From positions 33,666 to 97,665 of the forward strand of contig CAYSAU010000014.1 in assembly GCA_964429135.1 (NCBI GenBank): a stretch of 64,000 nucleotides of DNA, in the 5' to 3' direction. Every line of letters starts with the position of its first letter. Position 1 is the stretch's first letter. The stretch is from CAZSDU01 sp964429135. Its GTDB lineage: Bacteria; Bacteroidota; Bacteroidia; Bacteroidales; FEN-979. Of the stretch, positions 18,524 to 26,200 are shown in pieces. Position numbers and translations under genes: made by a program. The notes below the pieces were generated by a model that saw only the letters and a list, made by a program, of their open reading frames with translations, had not been told where the DNA came from and made no database searches.

Positions 18524-19270
18524 ATGTTCAGTAACCGCTACATATTTATTTATTCATCTGTAATGGTGATTATGGTGGCCGTATTGTTGTCATCCACGGC
18601 CATGTTTTTACAAGCCCGCCAACAGAAAAACATGACGATTGCCAAAATACAGGGTATGCTTGCAGCCTTGAATATTGAAGCTAGTCCGGAAAATGCAGAA
18701 GCATTGTACAACAAATACATCAAAGCTGAGCTTGCTATTGACAAGGAAGGGAAAGTTGCCAGTATCTACAAGGATGGAAAACTTGAAAAGGGGGCAGTAA
18801 GGTCGTTTAATCTTGACTTGAAGAAAGAACTATATAATAAAAAATCAGGAAAGCCCTTTTTAAGCCCATTATTTATCGCCGAAGTCGAAGGGAAAACTAT
18901 ATATATTGTTCCTTTGCGCGGGGCAGGACTCTGGGGGCCGCTTTATGGCAATATTGCTCTCGGACCGGATTTCAATGAGATTGTGGGAGCTGAATTTTCC
19001 CATGACAAGGAAACTCCGGGGCTCGGGGCAGAAATTGCCACGAAAGGTTTTTCCAATCAGTTTATAGGGAAGAAGATTTTTGATCCTGAAGCAAATTTCA
19101 GTTCAGTTTTAGTAGTCAAAGGCGGAGCTTCCTCAATGTCACCCTCCATGCAGATTCACGGTGTGGATGCCATTTCAGGTGGTACCATTACCAGTCAAGG
19201 TGTTAGTGAAATGCTGAAAAACTGTCTTGAAAATTATCTCACTTATATTAAAAATAATATTATTCCATGA
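18524..19270 (+). CDS. nqrC: Na+-translocating NADH:quinone reductase subunit C
   Basis: 248 residues with one N-terminal membrane segment (YIFIYSSVMVIMVAVLL) and a periplasmic domain. The FMN attachment motif reads DAISGGT at 215-221, expected at Thr221, with Gly in the position that is usually Ala. Other family blocks are GAGLWGPLYGNIAL, HDKETPGLGAEI and FIGKKIFDP. ApbE is required for loading FMN. The stop overlaps the start of nqrD by 4 bp (ATGA 19267-19270). Confidence 0.95.
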   Translation: MFSNRYIFIYSSVMVIMVAVLLSSTAMFLQARQQKNMTIAKIQGMLAALNIEASPENAEALYNKYIKAELAIDKEGKVASIYKDGKLEKGAVRSFNLDLKKELYNKKSGKPFLSPLFIAEVEGKTIYIVPLRGAGLWGPLYGNIALGPDFNEIVGAEFSHDKETPGLGAEIATKGFSNQFIGKKIFDPEANFSSVLVVKGGASSMSPSMQIHGVDAISGGTITSQGVSEMLKNCLENYLTYIKNNIIP

Positions 19271-19926
19271 GTGCGGAAATAAAGGAAAGAGATCTGTTGT
19301 TTTCTTCAAAAAATCGCAAACTGGTCAGTGCCCCGATTAACCGGCAGAACCCCATAACCATGCAGGTACTGGGCATCTGCTCTGCCCTCGCCGTCACAGC
19401 CAAGATGGAACCGGCAGTGGTCATGGCCCTTTCAGTAGTGTTTGTGACGGCCATGGGAAATGTAGTCATTTCGTTGCTGAGAAAAACCATCCCCCCAAGG
19501 ATACGGATTATTGTTCAGTTGACGGTGATCGCTACCCTGGTCATTTTGGTGGATCAGTTTCTAAAGGCTTTTGCCTTTGAGGTCAGTAAGCAGTTATCGG
19601 TGTTTGTGGGACTGATTATCACCAACTGTATTATCATGGGGAGATTTGAAGCTTTCAGTATGGCCAACAAACCCTGGCCTTCATTTTTGGATGGCGCCGG
19701 GAATGGGGCGGGTTATGGTTTGATTCTGATTATTGTCAGCTTCTTCAGGGAATTATTGGGTTCTGGTTCCATTTGGGGATATCCGGTATTGGAAAAAATG
19801 GGTTTATATAAGCTTGGTTATGAAAATAATGGAATGATGATCCTTCCGCCCATGGCACTGATCCTTATCGGGGTGATCATCTGGATTCAGCGGTCAAGGT
19901 TCCGCGATCTCATTGAAGAACACTGA
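19267..19926 (+). CDS. nqrD: Na+-translocating NADH:quinone reductase subunit D
   Basis: 219 residues, six hydrophobic segments. Family blocks: NPITMQVLGICSALAVT, TNCIIMGRFEAFSMANKPWPSFLDGAGNG and FFRELLGSGSIWGYPV. NqrD and NqrE form a pseudosymmetric membrane pair that binds an iron site in this family. Coupled to nqrC by an ATGA overlap. Paralogous to RnfE at 30712. Confidence 0.95.
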   Translation: MSAEIKERDLLFSSKNRKLVSAPINRQNPITMQVLGICSALAVTAKMEPAVVMALSVVFVTAMGNVVISLLRKTIPPRIRIIVQLTVIATLVILVDQFLKAFAFEVSKQLSVFVGLIITNCIIMGRFEAFSMANKPWPSFLDGAGNGAGYGLILIIVSFFRELLGSGSIWGYPVLEKMGLYKLGYENNGMMILPPMALILIGVIIWIQRSRFRDLIEEH

Positions 19927-19951
19927 TGTAAAACCTTTTTATCATCCGATC

Positions 19952-20569
19952 ATGCAAGAAATAGCCAGTATATTCGTCAAGTCCATCTTCATCGACAACA
20001 TGATTTTTGCGTATTTTCTTGGCATGTGTTCTTATATTGCCGTATCGAAAACCGTTAAAACATCTGTCGGATTGGGTATTGCAGTCATCTTCGTCCTGGG
20101 TATCACTGTCCCTGTGAATTACCTGATCAATGAATACCTTTTAGGCCCTGGGGCTTTGGCCTGGTTGGGGCAGGAATTTGCCGGTGTCAGCCTTGATTTC
20201 CTCGCCTTTATTGTCTTTATTGCAGTGATTGCATCCATGGTGCAACTGGTGGAGATGGTAATTGAAAAATTTTCCCCTGCACTCTATAATTCCCTAGGGA
20301 TATTTCTTCCTTTAATTGCAGTGAACTGTGCCATTTTAGGCGGTTCTCTTTTTATGCAGGAAAGGGAGTACCAATCGGTGGCCCAGGCCACAGCCTTCGG
20401 TCTGGGTTCCGGGATTGGGTGGTTCCTGGCTATCGTGGGTATTGCTGCCATACGTGAAAAGATACGCTATTCGAATATCCCTGCTCCCTTAAAGGGGCTG
20501 GGTATAACCTTCATAATTACTGGACTTATGGGAATAGCTTTTATGATGTTTTTGGGAATTAAAATATAA
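19952..20569 (+). CDS. nqrE: Na+-translocating NADH:quinone reductase subunit E
   Basis: ATG 19952 (205 residues) is preferred over an in-frame ATG at 19913, which lies inside nqrD and adds a non-family leader. Family blocks: IFVKSIFIDNMIFAYFLGMCSY, VEMVIEKFSPALYNSLGIFLPLI, VNCAILGGSLFMQER and GFGSG-like AFGLGSGIGWFLA. Paralogous to RnfA at 30129. nqrF begins 18 bp later. Confidence 0.95.
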   Translation: MQEIASIFVKSIFIDNMIFAYFLGMCSYIAVSKTVKTSVGLGIAVIFVLGITVPVNYLINEYLLGPGALAWLGQEFAGVSLDFLAFIVFIAVIASMVQLVEMVIEKFSPALYNSLGIFLPLIAVNCAILGGSLFMQEREYQSVAQATAFGLGSGIGWFLAIVGIAAIREKIRYSNIPAPLKGLGITFIITGLMGIAFMMFLGIKI

Positions 20570-20587
20570 GCGCTCTAATTAAAGAAC

Positions 20588-21844
20588 ATGTTGTTGCAAG
20601 TCAGTATTGGAATCACAGTAATATCGAGCATCGTCGTTTTTCTTCTTGTACTGCTATTTCTGGTAGGTATTTTGCTATATGCCAGAAATAAGCTCATTCC
20701 TCAGGGGAAAGTAAAAATAATCATCAACGAAGAAACAGAACTGGAAGTCGATCCGGGGTCGAGTCTTTTAACTACCCTTTCCACTCACGGTATTTATCTG
20801 CCTTCAGCTTGCGGGGGTGGAGGTACTTGTGCCATGTGCAAATGTCAAGTACTGGAAGGTGGAGGCAGCATCCTTCCGACAGAGGTTGGTTATTTCACAC
20901 GGAAAGAAAAGCAGGAACACTGGAGACTGGGTTGTCAGGTCAAAACCAGGGAAGACATGAAGATCGCTATCCCTGCTGAGATCTTCGGAATAAAAAAATG
21001 GGAATGCGAAGTCATCTCCAACCGGAATGTGGCCACTTACATTAAGGAATTCATCGTCAGGCTTCCGGAAGGGGAAAACCTCGAATTTAAATCAGGGGGG
21101 TATGTTCAGATTGATGTTCCGAAATGTGAAGTGGATTACAAGGACTTCGATGTGGAAGCGGAGTATCGTGGGGAATGGGATAAGTATAAGATGTGGGATT
21201 TAAAAATGATCAATCCCGAACCCATTTTCCGTGCATACTCAATGGCCAACCAGCCTTCTGAAGGGAATATCGTAATGCTTAATGTCAGGATTGCCTCTCC
21301 GCCCTTTGATAAAACCACAGGAACTTTTATGAAAGTCAACCCGGGAATCTGTTCATCCTATATTTTTTCCAGAAAAACCGGGGATAAAGTCATTGTTTCC
21401 GGACCCTACGGTGAATTTTTTATCAAGGACACCAACAGGGAGATGATGTTCATCGGGGGAGGGGCCGGGATGGCTCCTATGAGGTCCCATATTTTTGATC
21501 TTTTCAAAACGAAACACACTAGTCGCAAAGCCAGTTTCTGGTATGGAGGCAGATCAAGACGGGAATTGTTTTATATGGATGAGTTTGAAAAAATTGCAGA
21601 AGACAATCCCAATTTTTCATTCCATGTGGCGCTATCGGAACCCATGCCCGAAGACCATTGGGATGGGCCTGTAGGCTTCATCCATCAGGTCATCATGGAC
21701 TCTTACTTGAACAATCACCCTGAACCGGAAGAAATTGAATATTACCTCTGTGGCCCACCACAGATGAATGCGGCAGTCTTAAAAATGCTTGACGACTATG
21801 GTGTGCCAGAAGAAATGATCGCCTTTGATGATTTTGGAGGCTAA
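20588..21844 (+). CDS. nqrF: Na+-translocating NADH:quinone reductase subunit F
   Basis: 418 residues. One N-terminal membrane segment is followed by a plant-type [2Fe-2S] domain with C75-x5-C81-x2-C84 and C116 (GCQVK). Next come an FAD domain (RAYSMANQP) and an NADH-binding domain (GGGAGMAPMRSHIFD, YYLCGPPQMN, ending FDDFGG). It is the NADH-oxidising entry subunit. The stop TAA shares its CTAA tetranucleotide with the stop of the opposite-strand NqrM-like gene. Confidence 0.97.
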   Translation: MLLQVSIGITVISSIVVFLLVLLFLVGILLYARNKLIPQGKVKIIINEETELEVDPGSSLLTTLSTHGIYLPSACGGGGTCAMCKCQVLEGGGSILPTEVGYFTRKEKQEHWRLGCQVKTREDMKIAIPAEIFGIKKWECEVISNRNVATYIKEFIVRLPEGENLEFKSGGYVQIDVPKCEVDYKDFDVEAEYRGEWDKYKMWDLKMINPEPIFRAYSMANQPSEGNIVMLNVRIASPPFDKTTGTFMKVNPGICSSYIFSRKTGDKVIVSGPYGEFFIKDTNREMMFIGGGAGMAPMRSHIFDLFKTKHTSRKASFWYGGRSRRELFYMDEFEKIAEDNPNFSFHVALSEPMPEDHWDGPVGFIHQVIMDSYLNNHPEPEEIEYYLCGPPQMNAAVLKMLDDYGVPEEMIAFDDFGG

Positions 21845-22047
21845 TTCCCTGTTCCTGCGTCTTTGTTCTTACAGTCTGCTCCGCCTTCCCCATGTCCACA
21901 ACTACATTTCATGGGTTTTCCGCTTTTAGGATCACCACTGGAACAGGTTTTTTTGAATTCACCCCCTTTAATAAGGAACATTTTTATTGACATGGCTGCT
22001 ATAGCAATAGCCAAAATAACGACGGATAGGAAAAGGATTTTCCACAT
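21841..22047 (-). CDS. nqrM: NqrM-like small membrane protein (Nqr maturation factor)
   Basis: 68 residues: one membrane segment (MWKILFLSVVILAIAIAAM) and a short tail with four cysteines (C35, C48, C50, C59; KCSCG and ADC). That size, topology and Cys spacing resemble NqrM (DUF539), which is needed to insert iron into the NqrD/E site. In other bacteria nqrM lies at the end of nqr on the same strand. Here it is convergent, with its stop overlapping the nqrF stop. The family call rests on these features and position, not on a search. Confidence 0.6.
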   Translation of the reverse strand: MWKILFLSVVILAIAIAAMSIKMFLIKGGEFKKTCSSGDPKSGKPMKCSCGHGEGGADCKNKDAGTGN

Positions 22048-22120
22048 ATTCCTGAAATAATAATTGAAGAATGGGATTACAAAGATATCTTGATTTTGCG
22101 TCTTAATAAATATTATCTTT

Positions 22121-22134
22121 ACTTAAGCTTAAGT
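22121..22134. promoter_or_regulatory. 14-bp perfect palindrome before the efflux operon (possible operator)
   Basis: ACTTAAGCTTAAGT is an exact palindrome ending 13 bp before the ATG of the RND adaptor. It directly abuts a TATCTTTA block at 22114-22121, a near match to the -7 box TAnnTTTG. Its position fits an operator for a repressor of the efflux genes. No regulator gene is adjacent. Confidence 0.5.
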
Positions 22135-22147
22135 TTGAAGTATCAAA

Positions 22148-23197
22148 ATGAAAAAATTTCTTTTTCCCTCCATCGTGACAGTCGTCATCATACTAGTGAT
22201 TATTTTATTGTTTTATATCGGCAGAAGAAAAGAAACAACCATTCGTCAGGATGTGCTCAGTGATATTCCGGTTAACGTTTATGTGATGAAAAAGCAGCAA
22301 TTGTCCAATCTGGTGAGTATGGTGGGGGTTATCAATCCGGTCAACGATGTGAATATCATTTCCGAAGCCCAGGGTGTTGTGAAAACAGTTCATGTTAAAG
22401 TGGGGGATAAAGTAAAAAAGGGAACGGTGCTGGTTGAAATTGATGACCTTGTGCGAAAATCAGATATGGCTCGTTCGGAAATTAACTATTTCAAGGCAAA
22501 GCGTGATTTCGAGCGAAATAAAACGTTGTATGAGCAGAATTCCATCTCTGCTGCACAACTTGACCTCTCGAGGTTGGATATGCAATCAGCTGAGAATGAT
22601 ATGACCCGCTCTCAAAAAGCCCTTGACGATACCAAAGTGAAAGCGACCATCAGCGGAACAATCAATGCTAAAAAAGTGAATGAAGGTTCTTACGTCCAAT
22701 TAAATTCGACCCTTGGTAATATCGTGGATATCTCTACCCTTAAAGTAAGGGTCAATGTTTCTGAAAAAGATGCTTTTATGCTTCACCCCGGCGATTCGGT
22801 CGGAATTACTACGGATGTTTATCCAGGGCAGACCTTTTTCGGCTTTGTCGATAATATTGCTTCAAAGGCGGATGATGACCACACTTTTCCTATCGAGATC
22901 AAACTTCCCAATTCGGCACAATATCCCTTGAAGGGAGGTATGTTTGCCAGGGTCAATTTTATTTCCATTACCTCAAGGAACACGCTCGCAATTCCCCGTG
23001 AAGCATTGACAGGCAGCGTAAAAAATGCACGGGTTTTCGTCATTACCGGAAATATGGCAAGGTTGCGTAACATTACGATTGGACGTGAATCCGGTCAGTT
23101 GTTAGAAGTGTTAAATGGATTGGAAGAAGGAGAACTTGTGGTGAGCAGCGGGCAAAGCAACCTCTCAGATAACGTCAGAGTGATTATTATTAAGTAA
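22148..23197 (+). CDS. RND efflux periplasmic adaptor (MFP/HlyD-type)
   Basis: 349 residues. N-terminal membrane anchor (FLFPSIVTVVIILVIILLFYIG), biotinyl-lipoyl hairpin (VISEAQGVV-like IISEAQGVVKTVHVKVGDKVKKG), helical hairpin (AKRDFERNKTLYEQNSISAAQLDLSR), second lipoyl half (VKATISGTINAKKVNEGSYV), and a beta-barrel/membrane-proximal end (AIPREALTGS, NGLEEGELVVSSG). It bridges the inner-membrane pump and outer membrane factor. It lies 50 bp before the pump fusion gene and has a 14-bp palindrome upstream. Substrate unknown. Confidence 0.93.
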   Translation: MKKFLFPSIVTVVIILVIILLFYIGRRKETTIRQDVLSDIPVNVYVMKKQQLSNLVSMVGVINPVNDVNIISEAQGVVKTVHVKVGDKVKKGTVLVEIDDLVRKSDMARSEINYFKAKRDFERNKTLYEQNSISAAQLDLSRLDMQSAENDMTRSQKALDDTKVKATISGTINAKKVNEGSYVQLNSTLGNIVDISTLKVRVNVSEKDAFMLHPGDSVGITTDVYPGQTFFGFVDNIASKADDDHTFPIEIKLPNSAQYPLKGGMFARVNFISITSRNTLAIPREALTGSVKNARVFVITGNMARLRNITIGRESGQLLEVLNGLEEGELVVSSGQSNLSDNVRVIIIK

Positions 23198-23247
23198 CAA
23201 AATATTGAATCCGGACATCTACATTCTTCAATTTTAAATCATACGAA

Positions 23248-26200
23248 ATGTCCTTGACCGAATTAGCAATCAAAAGGCCTTCTTTTATTATTGTAATCTT
23301 CCTGGCACTTGGATTAATAGCAGTATTTGGTTACTTTCAGCTGGGGTATGAATTGCTGCCCAAAATTGAAGCCCCTTATGTTACGGTTCAGACCATTTAT
23401 CCCGGAGCTTCACCAGCTGAGGTGGAAAGTAATGTTACCCGTGTCATTGAAGATGCTTTGTCCGGGATAGAAAAAGTTAAAAATATCACTTCCGTTTCTT
23501 ATGAAGGATTTTCCATTGTTTTTCTTGAATTTTATCGATCGGCTAAAATCAATTTTGCCGTACAGGATGTTCAGCGAAAGGTAAACGAAATCATTTCCAC
23601 TCTGCCCAAAGATTCAAAAACTCCAGCGCTCCTGACATATTCCGCCAGCCAGATGCCTGTTCTAAGGCTTTCCCTGACTTCTAATTTGCCTCCTGCGAAA
23701 TTTTATACCCTGGTAGACGACCAGATAAAGCCAGGACTGTCCAGGGTTCCCGGAGTAGGAAATATCATCATTACCGGTGGCTCAAAAAGAGAAATCCGGG
23801 TCAATGTAGACGCTCAGAAAGCAAGGTCCTATGGTCTTGGGATAGGTCAGGTGGCAAATTCGCTGTATACGGCCAATATTGATTTTCCTACTGGAAAGTT
23901 AATGGATCCTTCCCACCAGTTTGTTGTCCGCGTAGCCGGAAAGTTTACTTCCCTGGAAGAAATGAAAAATCTTGTCGTAGGTTATTCAGCTCAGGGAGGT
24001 GAAATACGGTTGAGTGATGTTGCTGAAGTTCAAGACGGAACAGTTGATCCGACAAGAATTAGCAGGTTTAACGGGGTTAATGCACTGGGCATGGAGATTC
24101 AGAAGCAAAATGATGCCAACATGGTTAAGGTTTGCGAACTTGTCCATAAGGAATTATCAAGGCTGGAATCCGATTTTAAAAACATCAGGCTGCATTTCGA
24201 TATCGCGGATGACCAGAGCATTTATACCATGAAAGCAGCCAATGCCGTAATGGAAGATCTTGGATTGGCGATCCTGCTTGTAGCTTCGGTAATGTTTCTT
24301 TTTCTGCATTCATTCAGAACTTCTCTGATCGTAATGGTATCCATTCCCTGTTCTCTTACCTCTGCTTTTGTTGTGATGTGGGTTTTTGGTATGAGCTTAA
24401 ATCTTTTTACTTTACTGGCTTTATCCCTTGTCATCGGCATTCTGGTGGATGACTCCATTGTGGTACTTGAAAATATATATCACCATTTGGAAAAGGGAGA
24501 AGGTAAATTTTCCGCGGCACTCAAAGGAAGAACTGAAATTGGTTTTGCTGCGGTTTCCATTACCTTTGTCGATATTGTTGTCTTTGTTCCTTTAGCCCTT
24601 ACTACAGGACTTATCGGCGATATTGTCCGGGGGTTTTCCATTATTATTCTGGTCTCAACCCTGACCAGCCTCCTGGTCTCATTTACGGTTACTCCGATCC
24701 TGGCTTCACGTTTTGCCAGACTTGAATCATACGAAACCAGATCCTTGCTAAACCGTTTTGGGAAACTGTTTGAACAAGGCTTCAGTTATATTACTGAAAA
24801 ATATACTTCCTGGCTTGAATGGAGCCTTTTACATCCCAACAAAGTGCTTACCCTGGTCGCCGCCGGTCTCTTGCTCACCTTGCTGATTCCCATCGCCGGC
24901 CTTACGGGTTTTGAATTTATGAAACAAACCGATCGCAGCCAGTTTTCTGTTGCCTTGGAATTTGCCCCGGGAACTACCCTTGAAAGCAATAATCGCCAGA
25001 CCCAAAAAATCGAACAACGTATTGCTGCCCTGCCAGAAGTCACCAGCATCCTTACCAACATAGGGAAAGGGGGTGATGGCGTATCAACAGATAATCAAAC
25101 TGAAATTGTGGTATCCTTATGTGCAAAAGAACTTAGGTCATTGTCAACTGTGGCACTGGGACAGAAAGTAAAAAAACTAACATCAGACATTCCCGGGGTC
25201 AAGGTGTATATCAACCAGATTGATTTTACCGGTGGAACGAGCGGCGCTCCAGTTAGCGTTGAAATCACCGGGGTGAATTTCGACAGTATCATGAAAACTG
25301 CTGAAATAGTAGCCCGCAATCTTATTCTGACCCCAGGAGTGACCTATCTTAAATTTTCTGCTACAAAAGGGAACCCTGAGACCAGGGTGGAAATTGACCG
25401 CCAGAAAATGGCTGCCCTGGGACTTACGGTCACGGATGTGGGCACCACCCTGCAGGTCGCCCTTACCGGCAATAATGACTCAAAGTATCGTGAGGGCTCT
25501 AATCAATATGATATCCGTGTTTCACTCGATAAGTTCGATCGCAGTAATCCGGACGACATTGCCCATCTTTCTTTTATCAATCCGAAGAAAGAAATCATCG
25601 AATTACAGCAGTTTGCCACCATTTATCAATCCTCTGGCCCAACCAAACTAGAGCGGAAGAACCGCAATGCCATGACCAACGTTAGTGCCTACACCGATGG
25701 TTCCCCCAGTGGTTCCGTGATCCAGGCATTTACGGCAAAAATAGGGGATTCAAAGGCTGAGGGGACAAGGATCAGGTTTGGGGGAGATCAGGATGAAATG
25801 CTGACTTCATTTCTTAGCCTTTTTGTTGCACTTATTGCCGGAATCCTTTTTGTTTACTTTATCATGGTGATTCTTTACGATTCCTTCGTATATCCTTTTG
25901 TGGTCCTATTTTCTATCCCGGTTGCCCTGATTGGAGCTATTCTTGCCCTTGCCATCACAGGTAATACAATCAATGTGTTTTCCATTCTCGGGTTGATCAT
26001 GATGGTCGGACTGGTTGCCAAAAATGCCATTCTTATTGTTGATCGTGCCAATGAAAGACGTTCTGCAGGGGAAACTATCCGCAACGCATTGATTGATGCT
26101 GGCAGAATGCGTATCCGCCCGATTTTCATGACTACCTTAGCCATGATCTTCGGGATGCTTCCCATTGCGACGGCTTCAGGTGCAGGTGCAGAATGGAAAA

